The position numbers were made by a program, and so were the translations under genes. Positions 43,678 to 53,170 of a stretch of DNA of 64,000 nucleotides are shown one piece after another. A model generated the notes under the pieces. It had not been told where the DNA came from and searched no databases. It saw only the letters and a program-made list of their open reading frames with translations. Location of the stretch: positions 702,001-766,000 of the forward strand of contig NZ_CP031167.1 in the NCBI RefSeq assembly GCF_004346925.1. Reading direction: 5' to 3'. Numbering within the stretch: position 1 is the first letter of the stretch; each line of letters starts with the position of its first letter. Source of the stretch: Stenotrophomonas sp. ASS1. Its GTDB lineage: Bacteria; Pseudomonadota; Gammaproteobacteria; Xanthomonadales; Xanthomonadaceae.

Positions 43678-44886
43678 ATGAGTGAACGACATGACGTGCT
43701 GATTGTCGGTGGTGGCCTGGTCGGTGCCAGCCTGGCCATTGCCCTGGACCGCCTGGGCCGCGACGTGGGCCTGCTTGAGGCCAGCCCGGCCGGCGAGCTG
43801 CCTGCGGTGTTCGACCAGCGCAATCTCAGTTTCGCCGCTGCCACCGTCAATGCGCTGACCGCGCTGGGGGTGATGCAGAAGCTGGCGATGGCACCGGGCC
43901 CGATCCGGCGCATCCATGTCAGTCGTGCCGGCGATTTCGGCCGTGTGCAGCTCGAAGCGGCCGATTACGACCGGCCGTGGTTCGGCCAGGTGGTGGTCGC
44001 GCGCGATTTCGGCCAGGCGCTGGAAGCGCGCCTGCAGGAACTGCCGCGCCTGCGCCGTTACCGGCCGATGCGGTTCCTGGGGCTGGGTGAGGTGGTCGAT
44101 GGTTACCGCCAGGTACGGGTGGCTGACGAGGCTGGCGAACGCGTGCTGCTGGCACGGTTGGTGGTGGGGGCCGATGGCACCACCAGCGGCGTGCGTGGCG
44201 CGCTGGGCATCGAAGTCGACCGCCATGATTTCCAGCAGACCCTGTTCGTGGCCCGCGTGCGCAGCCAGCGCGCGCCGGATGGCACCGCCTGGGAACGCTT
44301 CACCGATACCGGCCCAACCGCCCTGCTGCCGCGTGGCGATCGTCACTTCGGCACCGTGCATGGCGTGGCGCGCGACCAGGCCGATGCGGTGATGGCGCTG
44401 GACGACGCGGCCTGGCTGCAGCGGCTGCAGGATGCGATCGGCTGGCGTGCCGGCCGCCTGCTCGAATCTGGCCCGCGCAGCGCTTACCCGCTCATCCAGG
44501 TGCTGGCGCGCGCGCTGGCCGGTGAACGCACGGTGCTGCTCGGCAATGCCGCGCAGACCATCCATCCGCTGGGTGCGCAGGGCTTCAACCTGGGCCTGCG
44601 CGATGCGCTGACCCTGGCCGAGCTGCTGGAGGATGCGCATGAGGATGCCGGCAGCGATGCGCTGCTGCAGGCCTATGTCGCGCGCCGCGAGGACGACCGC
44701 CGGCAGACGGTGGCGTTCTCCGGCGGCCTGGCGCGCCTGACCAGCAATCCGGCACCGCTGATGCGGCCGCTGCGCAGCCTCGGCCTGGTGGCTGCACAAC
44801 GCGCCTCGGTGCAGTCGATGCTGGTCGGTGGTGCGATGGGCTTCCGTGGTGAAGTGCCGCGCCTGTGCCGCGGAGAAGCCGCATGA
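43678..44886 (+). CDS. ubiH: 2-octaprenyl-6-methoxyphenol hydroxylase-type ubiquinone monooxygenase
   Basis: A 402-residue FAD-dependent hydroxylase of ubiquinone synthesis. It has the Rossmann start VLIVGGGLVGASLAIAL, the DG motif LVVGADGTTSGVR near residue 160, and the GD motif VLLGNAAQTIHPLGAQGFNLGLRD near 283. The last block is typical of UbiH. The UbiH/UbiF/UbiI proteins are close, so the ring position it oxidises is inferred. Its stop overlaps the start of a second family member, so two ring hydroxylations may be made from one transcript. Confidence 0.87.
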   Translation: MSERHDVLIVGGGLVGASLAIALDRLGRDVGLLEASPAGELPAVFDQRNLSFAAATVNALTALGVMQKLAMAPGPIRRIHVSRAGDFGRVQLEAADYDRPWFGQVVVARDFGQALEARLQELPRLRRYRPMRFLGLGEVVDGYRQVRVADEAGERVLLARLVVGADGTTSGVRGALGIEVDRHDFQQTLFVARVRSQRAPDGTAWERFTDTGPTALLPRGDRHFGTVHGVARDQADAVMALDDAAWLQRLQDAIGWRAGRLLESGPRSAYPLIQVLARALAGERTVLLGNAAQTIHPLGAQGFNLGLRDALTLAELLEDAHEDAGSDALLQAYVARREDDRRQTVAFSGGLARLTSNPAPLMRPLRSLGLVAAQRASVQSMLVGGAMGFRGEVPRLCRGEAA

Positions 44887-46064
44887 GCCGGCGCACGCGC
44901 CTGGACGTGGCCATCGTCGGTGGTGGCGTGGTCGGTGCCGCCTGTGCGCTGGCGCTGGCCGATGCCGGTCTGTCGGTTGCGCTGGTGGAGGGCCGCGAAC
45001 CCGCGCCATGGCAGGCCGCGCAGCCGGACCTGCGGGTGTTCGCCTTCGCCGCCGACAACGTGCAACTGTTGAACCGCCTGGGTGCGTGGCCGGCCATCGC
45101 GCAGGCCCGCGCGTGGCCCTACCGGCGCATGCAGGTGTGGGATGCGGCGGGTGGCGAGGATCTGTTGTTCGACGCCGACCGCTTCGGTCGGCGCGAGCTG
45201 GGCTACATCGTCGAGAACGGCCTGCTGCAGGATCGCCTCTGGTCGGCGCTGCCGGCGGCGGGCGTGCAGCTGCACTGCCCGGCACGGGTGGAAGCGCTGG
45301 AGCAGGACGAGGACGGCGTGCGCCTGCGGTTGGATGACGGGCGCCGCCTGGAAGCGGCGCTGGCCGTGGCCGCCGACGGTGCCGAGTCGACCCTGCGCCA
45401 GCTGGCCGGAATCGAGGTCGAGCGGCATGACTACCACCAGCGTGGCGTGGTGGCCTACGTGGACAGCGAGCTGCCGAACCAGGCCACCGCCTGGCAGCGC
45501 TTCCTGCCGACCGGACCGCTGGCGTTGCTGCCGGTGGCCGAGCGCCGCAGTTCGATCGTCTGGACCCTGCCCGAAGACGAAGCGGCTCGCGTGCTGGCCT
45601 TGGACGAGGACGCCTTCAACCGCGAGCTGACACGGGCCTTTGCTGCGCGCCTGGGCGAACTGCGGCTGGCATCACCGCGTGCGGCCTTCCCGCTGCGTCG
45701 GCAACTGGCCCGTCACTACGTGGCTGGCCGCGTGCTGGCGCTGGGTGATGCTGCGCATGTGGTGCATCCGCTGGCCGGGCAGGGCGTGAACCTGGGCCTG
45801 CGCGATGTCGCCGCCCTGCAGCAGTGGCTGGCGCCGTCGGCCGAGCGCCGCGGCCAGCCGCGGCTGTCGCCGCAGCGCCTGCAGCGCTGGGCGCGCGAAC
45901 GGCGCAGCGACAACCACATCGCCGCCTACAGCTTCGATGCGATCAACCGCCTGTTCTCCAACGACGAAATGCACCTGACCCTGGCCCGTGGACGCGCACT
46001 GGGCTGCGTCGGCAAATGGCCGCCGCTGGTGCAGGCGTTCTGGAAGCGCGCCGCCGGCGTCTGA
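44883..46064 (+). CDS. UbiH/UbiF/UbiI-family FAD hydroxylase
   Basis: A 393-residue paralogue of the upstream ubiH. It begins VAIVGGGVVGAACALAL, has an AVAADGAESTLRQ DG motif near residue 160 and VLALGDAAHVVHPLAGQGVNLGLRD near 287. The GDAAHVVHPLAGQG form is closer to UbiI/UbiF/VisC than to UbiH. It would supply another hydroxylation of the ubiquinone ring. The ATG at 44883 overlaps the upstream TGA. SMAG-type repeats follow. Confidence 0.85.
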   Translation: MSRRTRLDVAIVGGGVVGAACALALADAGLSVALVEGREPAPWQAAQPDLRVFAFAADNVQLLNRLGAWPAIAQARAWPYRRMQVWDAAGGEDLLFDADRFGRRELGYIVENGLLQDRLWSALPAAGVQLHCPARVEALEQDEDGVRLRLDDGRRLEAALAVAADGAESTLRQLAGIEVERHDYHQRGVVAYVDSELPNQATAWQRFLPTGPLALLPVAERRSSIVWTLPEDEAARVLALDEDAFNRELTRAFAARLGELRLASPRAAFPLRRQLARHYVAGRVLALGDAAHVVHPLAGQGVNLGLRDVAALQQWLAPSAERRGQPRLSPQRLQRWARERRSDNHIAAYSFDAINRLFSNDEMHLTLARGRALGCVGKWPPLVQAFWKRAAGV

Positions 46065-46105
46065 CCGGAATACAGGTCGCTCTGGCAGGTGCCAACGTCG
46101 CTCTG

Positions 46106-46257
46106 GTAGGTGCCAACCTTGGTTGGCACAAGGCTGGAAATACCCTCGCCTCATCCGGGCCCAGGATGCCTGATGGATGTGCCAACCAAGGTTGGCACCT
46201 ACCAGAAGCGGGCTCCGTTACCGCCGTTGATCCAGTAGATCCACGCCATGCGTGGAT
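46106..46257. repeat. Three SMAG-type palindromes after the Ubi genes
   Basis: GTAGGTGCCAACC/GGTTGGCAC at 46106-46129 (forward), its reverse form at 46179-46202, and GTAGATCCACGCC at 46235-46257. The first two are an inverted pair 50 bp apart. They fill the gap between convergent genes; the third ends 18 bp before the EF-hand gene's stop. Confidence 0.85.
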
Positions 46258-46275
46258 GAAGATCGCGCCGGTGGA

Positions 46276-46671
46276 TCAATCAACCAGCCAACCAGCCAGG
46301 TCGGCACGATCCAGCTTGCCGCGACGCTTCACGTCCAACGCATTGAACTCATCGGCCAGCGCCGGATTGGCCTGCGCTTCCTCGCGGCTGATGAAACCGT
46401 CGCCGTTCACATCCAGCGCGGCGAAGTGGATGCGGTACTGGCCGACCACGCTGCTTGGTTCCAGCGAACGCACGGTCACCTGTGCCTCGCCGGCCGGCCG
46501 TGCAATCTCGACGCTGCCGCTGACCCGGCCGGCATCCAGCGGTTGCTGGCGGATCGCGCCGCCGGTCGGGCCCAGTGGTTGGCTCTGTGCAGGGGTGTGC
46601 GGCAGCTGCTGGGCAATGGCCGGTGCGGCTGCCAGCACGGTGATCAGCATGGCGAGCGGGTGGTATCGCAT
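46276..46671 (-). CDS. EF-hand domain exported protein
   Basis: A 131-residue protein with a signal peptide (MRYHPLAMLITVLAAAPAIAQ), a Pro/Gln-rich linker and a C-terminal calcium-binding pair. The first loop, DVNGDGFISREEA, is a full EF-hand (residues about 88-99). The second, DVKRRGKLDRADL, has lost several ligands. Periplasmic EF-hand proteins of this kind are common in Xanthomonadaceae with unknown roles. It starts at 46671; a longer frame overlaps a SMAG. Confidence 0.78.
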   Translation of the reverse strand: MRYHPLAMLITVLAAAPAIAQQLPHTPAQSQPLGPTGGAIRQQPLDAGRVSGSVEIARPAGEAQVTVRSLEPSSVVGQYRIHFAALDVNGDGFISREEAQANPALADEFNALDVKRRGKLDRADLAGWLVD

Positions 46672-46685
46672 GGTTCCCTTCCTCG

Positions 46686-46708
46686 GTAGCGCCGGGCCAT
46701 GCCCGGCG
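46686..46708 (+). repeat. SMAG palindrome, GCCGGGC subtype
   Basis: GTAGCGCCGGGCC followed by GCCCGGC. It lies between the 5' end of the EF-hand gene and the 3' end of rlmM, within a gap of only 47 bp. Confidence 0.75.
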
Positions 46709-46718
46709 GGCATGTTCC

Positions 46719-47786
46719 TCAGCGCAGCGGCGAGGCCAGTACCGTGATCTCCTCACGGTCGTGATAGAGCTGCTTGGCACGTACCACCAGCGGCTTGCAG
46801 GCCTGCTCCTGGAACAGGTCCAGGCACAAGCGGGTTTCGTCCCAGCGCTTCTTCATCGGCAGTTTCAGGTTGAAGATCGCGTGCCTGCACCAGCCTTCGC
46901 GGAACCAGGTGGCCATGCGTTCGGCCACGCGCCGCGGCTGCTCGACCATGTCGCAGACCATCCAGTCCAGCGGCTGTTCCGGGTGCCAGTGGAAGCCATC
47001 GGCGCGCAGGTGCTCGACCAGGCCGGTGTCCAGCACGTGCTGGCGCAGCGGGCCGTTGTCGATGCTCAGCACGTGCATGTGCTGGCGGGTCAGCACCCAG
47101 GTCCAGCCGCCGGGTGCGGCACCCAGGTCGGCCGCGCGCATGCCGGGCCTGGCCAGCGCCTCACGTTCTTCCGGCGTCAGCAGGGTCAGCAACGCTTCGT
47201 CCAGCTTCAGCGCCGAACGCGACGGCGCTTCGGGCAGCAACTTCAATCGCGGGATGCCCAGTGCCCACGGCGCGCTGTCGGCCGGGTCGGCCACGCAGAC
47301 GAAGGCGTGGGTGCCGTCGACGAACACCACGTGCAGGCGCGGCAGGCGGTCGTTCGGCTTGTCGGTGAGCTTGCCGGCCTTGCGCAGCGCCGGGCGCAGC
47401 GCATTGCCGAAGGCACGGGCCAGCCCGGACAGCGGCTTGCCGGCGTCCGAATCGGGATGTTCCACCCACAGGTCGCCGAAGCGCGGCGCATCGGCCAGCA
47501 CCTCCAGCATCGGGGTGATGCGGTCGGCTGGGTCCAGCTGCGGCAGCTCGGCCAGCACCACCAGCTTCTGCCGCGCGAAGATCAGCTCGCGCCAGCGCAG
47601 GCGCGGTGCCAGGGCGGCGGCTTCGTCGCACATGAACAGCACGTAGCCATCATTGCGCTGGGTGCGCGCATAACCGGCGAAACCGGCTTCACCGGCGCGG
47701 AACTGCAGTTCGCCGGCCAGCTCGGGCTCGAAGCCCTGCCGGCACAGGCACAGCAGGCCGATGCCGGCCTCAGTAACGGGCGCCAT
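46719..47786 (-). CDS. rlmM: 23S rRNA 2'-O-ribose C2498 methyltransferase
   Basis: A 355-residue SAM enzyme. The N-terminal THUMP-like half includes GFEPELAGELQFRA and RWRELIFARQKLVV. The methyltransferase half has ADLGAAPGGWTWVLT (motif I), VCDMVEQPRRVAERM, and NLKLPMKKRWDET with the catalytic Lys. The pattern is specific to RlmM. I chose MAPVTEAGIG at 47786, which overlaps the deaminase gene's stop by 17 bp; an ATG six codons earlier is possible. Confidence 0.9.
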   Translation of the reverse strand: MAPVTEAGIGLLCLCRQGFEPELAGELQFRAGEAGFAGYARTQRNDGYVLFMCDEAAALAPRLRWRELIFARQKLVVLAELPQLDPADRITPMLEVLADAPRFGDLWVEHPDSDAGKPLSGLARAFGNALRPALRKAGKLTDKPNDRLPRLHVVFVDGTHAFVCVADPADSAPWALGIPRLKLLPEAPSRSALKLDEALLTLLTPEEREALARPGMRAADLGAAPGGWTWVLTRQHMHVLSIDNGPLRQHVLDTGLVEHLRADGFHWHPEQPLDWMVCDMVEQPRRVAERMATWFREGWCRHAIFNLKLPMKKRWDETRLCLDLFQEQACKPLVVRAKQLYHDREEITVLASPLR

Positions 47787-48330
47787 CGCTTTCCCCATAG
47801 GCACGCAGCACGCTGCGCGCGGCGTCGCGGTTCAGGCCCTGCACCACTTCGATGCCGCGCTTGTTGAGTTCACCCACCCAGTCGGCCGGCAGCGGGCCTT
47901 CATCGAACGGGGTCAGCTCTTCGACGTCGGCCGAGTTGGCACCGATCAGCAGGCGGTCGATGCCGGCCCACACGGTGGCGCCGTAGCACTGGCAGCACGG
48001 CTGCGAACTGGTGGCCAGGGTGACCGGCGACAGCACTGCGTTCAGGCGCGGGGTCTGCAGGCGCTGCTGGGCCAGCATGTAGGCCATGTTCTCGGCGTGC
48101 GCCAGCGAGGTCGCGTGCGGCATCACCCGGTTCACGCCGGCGGCGATGACCTTGTCATCCGGGCCGAACACCACTGCACCGAACGGGCCGCCACTGGCGT
48201 GCTCGACGTTCAGCCGCGACAGCTCGATCGCCAGCGCGACCTTGGCCTCATCGCCCGGATATCGACGATCCAGGTCGATCTGGTCGTGGATCCAGGCGGG
48301 AAGGGTCAGGTGGACTTGCGCGTACAGCAT
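47770..48330 (-). CDS. Nucleoside/guanine deaminase-like protein (CDA superfamily)
   Basis: A 186-residue zinc deaminase. The zinc ligands and catalytic Glu are in LAHAENMAYML (His-Ala-Glu) near residue 78 and SQPCCQCYGATVWAGI (Pro-Cys-x2-Cys) near 110. GGPFGAVVFGPDDKVIAAGVNRV is the usual substrate-pocket strand pair. The shape suits guanine or nucleoside deaminases; tRNA deaminase TadA is less likely because the C-terminal helix differs. It is followed by rlmM on the same strand with overlap. Confidence 0.8.
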   Translation of the reverse strand: MLYAQVHLTLPAWIHDQIDLDRRYPGDEAKVALAIELSRLNVEHASGGPFGAVVFGPDDKVIAAGVNRVMPHATSLAHAENMAYMLAQQRLQTPRLNAVLSPVTLATSSQPCCQCYGATVWAGIDRLLIGANSADVEELTPFDEGPLPADWVGELNKRGIEVVQGLNRDAARSVLRAYGESDGARY

Positions 48331-48428
48331 CGCGGGGGTGCCTCGTAATGGGATGGAAGAAGGTGCGGTTGCTTGGGAAACCGGCGCGCAGTGTAGCCGC
48401 ACCGGCCTGTATCGGGTGTGGCGGTGGG

Positions 48429-49151
48429 TCAGCCCGGCGAGCCGGTGCGGATCACCACGTACTGCTTGCGGAACTCCAGCCCGGCCTGCGGCCAGCTGGC
48501 CGCGTAGGCGCGCAGCAGGGGCAGGGCGGCGGCGAAGTCGTGGCCGTTGACCCGGCAGTCGGCTTCGCACAGGCCGTCGGCATCGCGCGAGGCGAACAGG
48601 CGGATGGCGAGGAACTGGCGGGCTTTCAGCAGCTCATCGAAGGCCTCCATGCTGCGGGTGAACAGGCAGCAGGGGCAGGAACCGTGGTCGTCCTCGCTGC
48701 AGGTGGAGGCATCCACCTCTTGGGCGCGGTAGTGCGCCAGCGGCCCCAGCACTACGGTGCGCTGGTGTTCCTCGCCGTCATCGCCGGCCGGATAGGTCAG
48801 GCCCATCATCGGCAGGCCCTGCGCGTCTTCGGCGCCGATCGCGGTCTGCAGCGTTGCCAGGTCCACCCGCACCCAGGCCTGGAAGCCGGACAGCAGCGAT
48901 GCCTGCTCATCGGCACCGTTGGCGTGCTGGTACTCGAACAGGCCATCGGCGAACAGCACCGGATGCTGGCTCTCGATGACGGTGGAGGTCTGCCAGCCGC
49001 CGTTGTCGCGCGCGTGCGCGGCCATCGCATGCGGGGTCAGGTGCAGGCCGCTGTCCAGCAGCAGCGCGTCGCCGTCGACGTGGCTGGCGATGCCGGCCTC
49101 CTGCAGGACCTGCTGCAGCAGCGGGAGGAGGGCGGTGGAGGTCGTGGTCAT
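48429..49151 (-). CDS. DUF6348-like protein
   Basis: A 240-residue cytoplasmic protein. It has a Cys-rich stretch, STCSEDDHGSCPCCLFTRS near residue 155, which could bind metal, flanked by acidic alpha/beta regions (LLSGFQAWVRVDLATLQTAIG; CEADCRVNGHDFAAALPLL). The layout matches my memory of DUF6348, of unknown function. MTTTSTALL at 49151 is the start; the longer frame upstream is low-complexity. It is separated by 46 bp from the next gene upstream on the same strand. Confidence 0.6.
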   Translation of the reverse strand: MTTTSTALLPLLQQVLQEAGIASHVDGDALLLDSGLHLTPHAMAAHARDNGGWQTSTVIESQHPVLFADGLFEYQHANGADEQASLLSGFQAWVRVDLATLQTAIGAEDAQGLPMMGLTYPAGDDGEEHQRTVVLGPLAHYRAQEVDASTCSEDDHGSCPCCLFTRSMEAFDELLKARQFLAIRLFASRDADGLCEADCRVNGHDFAAALPLLRAYAASWPQAGLEFRKQYVVIRTGSPG

Positions 49152-49197
49152 GTCAGGCCTGTGGATGGGGTGGAACATCCAGGCAAGGCCTGGGGAT

Positions 49198-49863
49198 CTA
49201 GCGGTCGAGCGCGTCAAGTTCGGCGCGATATCGCTGCGCGTCGGACTGCTGCTGCGGATCGTTGCCGTGGTCGCGCAGCCAGGTTTCCAACTCGCGGCGA
49301 TAGTCCGCGCGGAAATCGGCGTTGCCGGGGCTGAAATGCAGCTTGCGTGCCGCCACTTCCACCCGCTCGCGCGCGCTGGCACGGGCCTGGGCGATGCCGT
49401 GCGGGGATTCGTTGGTGAGGATGACGAAGTTGCGCGGGAAACCCGGCGTGTACTTGACCACGAACGGCTGGTCGGGCGCCGGGATGCGGATCGCGTTCTC
49501 CAGCGGCCACAGCGAGGCGGTGTTGGTGTGGAACACCACCTCCACGTCGCGGCCCTCGGCGGTGCGCAGCACCCCTTCGTAGCGCCAGATGTACTGCTCG
49601 TTCATCGTCGAACTGGTGCGCTCGGACTTCACGATCACCGCTTCACCACGCTCGCCCACCACGTTGAGGAAGGCGGCGTTGAGGAAGTGGCCGAGGAAGA
49701 TGTTGAGCATCGCCAGCGGGAACACCACGATGGCGTAGCCCGGAAAACGCCGCCACCACGAGACCAGCCCGGCCAGCACCATCGCCGAAAAGAACGTCAG
49801 CAGCGGATGCTGCGAGATGAACCAGAACAGGACGGAAAGGGCGGTGATCATCGTCGGAGTCAT
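49198..49863 (-). CDS. Hypothetical membrane-anchored protein
   Basis: A 221-residue protein with two helices near the N-terminus (about residues 4-35 and 42-68), then a soluble domain of beta strands (ERGEAVIVKSERTSSTMNEQYIW, GRDVEVVFHTNTASLWP) and a basic/acidic C-terminal helix. No family was recognised. It is on the same strand as glnS, 31 bp after the glnS stop, and may be co-transcribed with it. Confidence 0.65.
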   Translation of the reverse strand: MTPTMITALSVLFWFISQHPLLTFFSAMVLAGLVSWWRRFPGYAIVVFPLAMLNIFLGHFLNAAFLNVVGERGEAVIVKSERTSSTMNEQYIWRYEGVLRTAEGRDVEVVFHTNTASLWPLENAIRIPAPDQPFVVKYTPGFPRNFVILTNESPHGIAQARASARERVEVAARKLHFSPGNADFRADYRRELETWLRDHGNDPQQQSDAQRYRAELDALDR

Positions 49864-49894
49864 GCGGGCGCCGTGCTGGCGCCCGCGCAGGTCC

Positions 49895-51643
49895 TCAGGC
49901 CGACCAGGTGTCGCGCAGGGTCACGCTGCGGTTGAACACCGGCTTGGCTTCGGTGTGGTCGCGGCGGTCGGCCACGAAGTAGCCGGTGCGTTCGAACTGG
50001 AACGACTGCTCCGGGGCAGCGCTGGCCGCGGCCGGCTCGACATAGCCGGTGACGGTGCGGCGCGATTCCGGATTGAGGTAATCACGATAGGTCTTGCCTT
50101 CCGATTCGTCGTCGGGGTTCGGCACCGAGAACAGGCGGTCGTACAGGCGGATCTCGGCCGGCACGCCATGTACGGCGCTGACCCAGTGGATGGTGCCCTT
50201 GACCTTGCGGTTGGCGCCTTCCATGCCCGGACGCGATTCCGGATCCAGCCAGCCACGCAGCTCGGTGATGGTGCCGTCGGCATCCTTGATCACTTCATCG
50301 CAGCGGATGATGCCGGCACCGCGCAGGCGCACTTCGCCACCCGGGACCAAGCGCTTCCAGCCCTTCGGCGGCACTTCGGCGAAGTCCTCGCGGTCGATCC
50401 ACACTTCGCGTGCGAACGGCACTTCGCGGCTGCCGAAGCTCTCGTCCTTCGGGTGGTTGCTGAAGGTGAGCTGCTCTACGTGGCCTTCCGGCAGGTTGGT
50501 CAGCACCAGCTTGACCGGGTCGACCACCGCCATGCGGCGCGGCGCGGCGCTGTCCAGGTCTTCGCGCAGCGCGCCTTCCAGCACGCTGAAGTCGATCAGC
50601 GAATTCTGCTTGCTGATGCCCACGCGCTCGGCGAACAGGCGCATCGCGGCCGGGGTGTAGCCACGGCGACGCAGGCCCTGCAGGGTCGGCATGCGCGGGT
50701 CTTCCCAGCCGTCCACCAGCTGCTCGGTGACCAGCGCCATCAGCTTGCGCTTGCTCATCACCGTGTAGTTGATGTTCAGGCGCGAGAACTCGATCTGGCG
50801 CGGCTTGGCGGCTTCGCGCGGCAGGCCGGCGTCGACCAGCGGCTGGGTCAGCGCGTCGTCATGGGCGAAATCGACGTTGTCCACGCACCAGTCGTACAGC
50901 GGGCGGTGGTCTTCGAATTCCAGCGTGCACAGCGAGTGGGTGATGCCCTCGATCGAGTCGCCCAGCGCGTGCGCGAAGTCGTACATCGGGTAGATCGGCC
51001 ACGCGTTGCCGGTGTTCTGGTGCTCGACGTGCTTGATGCGGTACAGCGCCGGATCGCGCAGGTTGATGTTGCCGCTGGCCATGTCGATCTTCGCGCGCAG
51101 GGTGCGCGCGCCATCCGGGAATTCACCGGCGCGCATGCGGCGGAACAGGTCGAGGTTTTCCTCGACGCTGCGGTCGCGCCACGGCGACGGGCGGCCCGGC
51201 TCGGTCAGGGTGCCGCGGTAGGCGCGCACTTCCTCGGCCGACAGGTCGCAGACATAGGCCTTGCCCTGTTCGATCAGCTTCTCGGCGGCCAGGTAATAGG
51301 TCTGGAAGTAGTCCGAGGCGTGGCGCAGCTCGTTCCAGCTGAAGCCCAGCCAGCGCACGTCGTCCTGGATCGCGGCCACGTATTCCGGGTCTTCCTTGGC
51401 CGGGTTGGTGTCGTCGAAGCGCAGGTTGCAGACGCCGCTGAACTCGCCGGCGATGCCGAAGTTCAGGCAGATCGACTTGGCATGGCCGATGTGCAGGTAG
51501 CCGTTCGGTTCCGGCGGGAAACGGGTCTTGATCGCCTGGTGCTTTCCGCTGGCCAGGTCCTCGCGCACGATCTGGCGGATGAAATCGCGCTTTTCGTGGC
51601 TGTCGGCGGGGGTCTCGGGGCTGGCGGGGGTGTGCTCGGACAT
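49895..51643 (-). CDS. glnS: Glutaminyl-tRNA synthetase
   Basis: A 582-residue class I synthetase that charges tRNA-Gln. The HIGH motif is [20 protein letters not shown], the KMSKS counterpart is [10 protein letters not shown], and GlnRS-specific segments include [16 protein letters not shown] and [23 protein letters not shown]. The C-terminal anticodon-binding beta-barrels run from about residue 340. The start [10 protein letters not shown] at 51643 gives the normal length. Presence of GlnRS means Gln-tRNA is made directly, as usual in gammaproteobacteria. Confidence 0.96.
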   Translation of the reverse strand: MSEHTPASPETPADSHEKRDFIRQIVREDLASGKHQAIKTRFPPEPNGYLHIGHAKSICLNFGIAGEFSGVCNLRFDDTNPAKEDPEYVAAIQDDVRWLGFSWNELRHASDYFQTYYLAAEKLIEQGKAYVCDLSAEEVRAYRGTLTEPGRPSPWRDRSVEENLDLFRRMRAGEFPDGARTLRAKIDMASGNINLRDPALYRIKHVEHQNTGNAWPIYPMYDFAHALGDSIEGITHSLCTLEFEDHRPLYDWCVDNVDFAHDDALTQPLVDAGLPREAAKPRQIEFSRLNINYTVMSKRKLMALVTEQLVDGWEDPRMPTLQGLRRRGYTPAAMRLFAERVGISKQNSLIDFSVLEGALREDLDSAAPRRMAVVDPVKLVLTNLPEGHVEQLTFSNHPKDESFGSREVPFAREVWIDREDFAEVPPKGWKRLVPGGEVRLRGAGIIRCDEVIKDADGTITELRGWLDPESRPGMEGANRKVKGTIHWVSAVHGVPAEIRLYDRLFSVPNPDDESEGKTYRDYLNPESRRTVTGYVEPAAASAAPEQSFQFERTGYFVADRRDHTEAKPVFNRSVTLRDTWSA

Positions 51644-51720
51644 GAGTCGGCGAAAAGAAAGGCAGAAAGGCCAACAGTCTAGCGCGTACCGGGCAGGGCT
51701 GCCCGGTGGGGCGTGGGGAT

Positions 51721-51780
51721 GCCGGCCAGCGGCCGGCACTACCAGGCCCTCTTCCCGGTAGCGCCGGCCGCTGGCCGGCG
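51721..51780. repeat. Inverted pair of SMAG palindromes, GCCGGCC subtype
   Basis: A reverse repeat at 51721-51742 ending CACTAC and a forward one at 51758-51780 starting GTAGCGCCGGCC. They sit between the divergent glnS and DUF2007 genes, so their position is 5' to both. Confidence 0.85.
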
Positions 51781-51855
51781 GAATGGTCATGCGCCGTCAC
51801 CACCACCATTCAGCCCCCCGGCGTATGCTGGAACTCTCTCCCACGGAGCTGCCGC

Positions 51856-52119
51856 ATGCACATCGTGTACAAGGCCGACAACCTGTTCGACGCCCACCTG
51901 GTCAAGCACGCGCTGGAGGATGCTGGCATCCCGGCTTTCGTGTTCGGCGAGTCGTTGCTGGGTGGCATGGGCGAGCTGCCGCTGTTCGGCGTGCTGCGGG
52001 TAGGCATCCCTGATGCGGCACGGCCGCAGGCCGAGGACATCGTGGCGGCGCTGGACTTGGGCCACGCGCCGGACGCCCCCATTTCAGATGCAGACGACAT
52101 AGCCGGCCTTCCGGCGTAG
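51856..52119 (+). CDS. DUF2007 family protein
   Basis: An 87-residue protein. MHIVYKADNLFDAHLVKHAL followed by GIPAFVFGESLLGG and VLRVGIPDAARPQAEDIVAAL is the DUF2007 (putative signal-transducing) domain, a small ferredoxin-like fold of unknown role. Its TAG stop lies in the TAGGAG that also serves as ribosome binding site for msrA, 9 bp downstream, so the two are co-expressed. Confidence 0.82.
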   Translation: MHIVYKADNLFDAHLVKHALEDAGIPAFVFGESLLGGMGELPLFGVLRVGIPDAARPQAEDIVAALDLGHAPDAPISDADDIAGLPA

Positions 52120-52128
52120 GAGCGCATC

Positions 52129-52815
52129 ATGTTGGGAATTGGCCAGGGCATCCTCGGCATCGGCGCCTTCAAGCAGCGCCTGCCGCGCCCGGAAGAAGCA
52201 CTGCCGGGCCGCGAGCAGCCGTTGCCGCTGCACAGCAACCAGCACTTCGTGAACAGCCATCCGCTGAAGGACCGTTTTGCCGGCCTGCAGCAGATCCGTT
52301 TCGCGCTGGGCTGCTTCTGGGGCGCCGAGCGCAAGTTCTGGACCGAACCGGGCGTGTACAGCACCTCGGTGGGCTATGCCGGCGGCATCACCCCGAACCC
52401 GACCTATGAAGAGGTGTGCTCGGGCCTGACCGGCCACACCGAAGTGGTGCAGGTGGTGTTCGACCCGGCGGTGGTGAGCCTGGAGCGGCTGCTGCAGCTG
52501 TTCTGGGAAAGCCACGACCCGACCCAGGGCATGCGCCAGGGCAACGACACCGGCACCCAGTACCGTTCGGCGATCCACGCCACCGACGAGGCGCAGTACG
52601 CCGCCGCGCTGGCCAGCCGCGAGGCCTACCAGGCGCAGCTGGATGCGGCCGGCTACGGCCCGATCACCACCGAGATCGTGTACCCGGCACCGGAGTACTA
52701 CTACGCCGAGGACTATCACCAGCAGTACCTGGCGAAGAACCCGAACGGTTATTGCGGCATCGGCGGCACCGGGGTGAGCTGCCCGATCGGATTGGATGTG
52801 GAGGCGCCGCGCTGA
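52129..52815 (+). CDS. msrA: Peptide methionine (S)-S-oxide reductase
   Basis: A 228-residue enzyme that repairs oxidised methionine. The catalytic Cys62 is in [13 protein letters not shown]. Other family blocks are [42 protein letters not shown] and [19 protein letters not shown], with resolving Cys residues in the C-terminal [14 protein letters not shown]. An extension of about 50 residues before the core is like that in E. coli MsrA. TAGGAG lies 7 bases before the ATG. Confidence 0.94.
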   Translation: MLGIGQGILGIGAFKQRLPRPEEALPGREQPLPLHSNQHFVNSHPLKDRFAGLQQIRFALGCFWGAERKFWTEPGVYSTSVGYAGGITPNPTYEEVCSGLTGHTEVVQVVFDPAVVSLERLLQLFWESHDPTQGMRQGNDTGTQYRSAIHATDEAQYAAALASREAYQAQLDAAGYGPITTEIVYPAPEYYYAEDYHQQYLAKNPNGYCGIGGTGVSCPIGLDVEAPR

Positions 52816-52893
52816 CGCGCGGTGGTCCGCCTGCGGCGGGCAGAATCTACGGCAGAAGCCAAAGCCAAAGCGGCTCTGCGTTTCTGCGGGTTG

Positions 52894-53077
52894 GGCGGGG
52901 CGGTGTGGGTTGGCAGGACACGCCGTAAACCCCGCTCCGCGGTCCGGCCCAGCCGCTGGCGGCTGTGCGTTCGGGCGCTTGCGAAGCAGTGCTTCGCAAG
53001 CAAAGCGCCCTCACCCCTGGGGGCTCGATGGCGCCATCCATGGCGCCAACGGTCCTGCCAACCCACACCGCCCCACC
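52894..53077 (+). repeat. Large hairpin repeat, copy C, with a nested hairpin
   Basis: Arms of 26 bp at 52894-52919 and 53052-53077 pair with one mismatch. The loop is longer than in other copies by about 83 bp (roughly 52931-53013). That extra piece contains another hairpin: TTGCGAAGCA at 52979-52988 against TGCTTCGCAA at 52990-52999, enclosed by GGGCGC and GCGCCC. (GCCAAA)-type short repeats precede the element near 52850-52870, and GACAGTTTCCCGG follows. It lies in a 665-bp gene-free gap (52816-53480). Confidence 0.85.
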
Positions 53078-53138
53078 CCCGACAGTTTCCCGGTGACGGT
53101 GGGCAAGAGCATGGGTTACTGACGAACTGAAAGAAAAG

Positions 53139-53170
53139 AAAAAGGACGCGGCCTTCGCCGCGTCCTTTTT
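53139..53170. terminator. Bidirectional rho-independent terminator
   Basis: GGACGCGGC and GCCGCGTCC form a 9-bp stem with a CTTC loop, bordered by AAAAA on the left and TTTTT on the right, so it would terminate transcripts from either side. It lies between msrA and the convergent talB. Confidence 0.9.

Noticed and set aside
42424..45285. A 953-codon open frame on the reverse strand across the BtuM-like, ubiH and ubiI-type genes
   Set aside because: Only its last 184 codons are real (the adenosyltransferase). The rest is arginine/histidine-rich, antisense to well-conserved genes, and an effect of high GC content.
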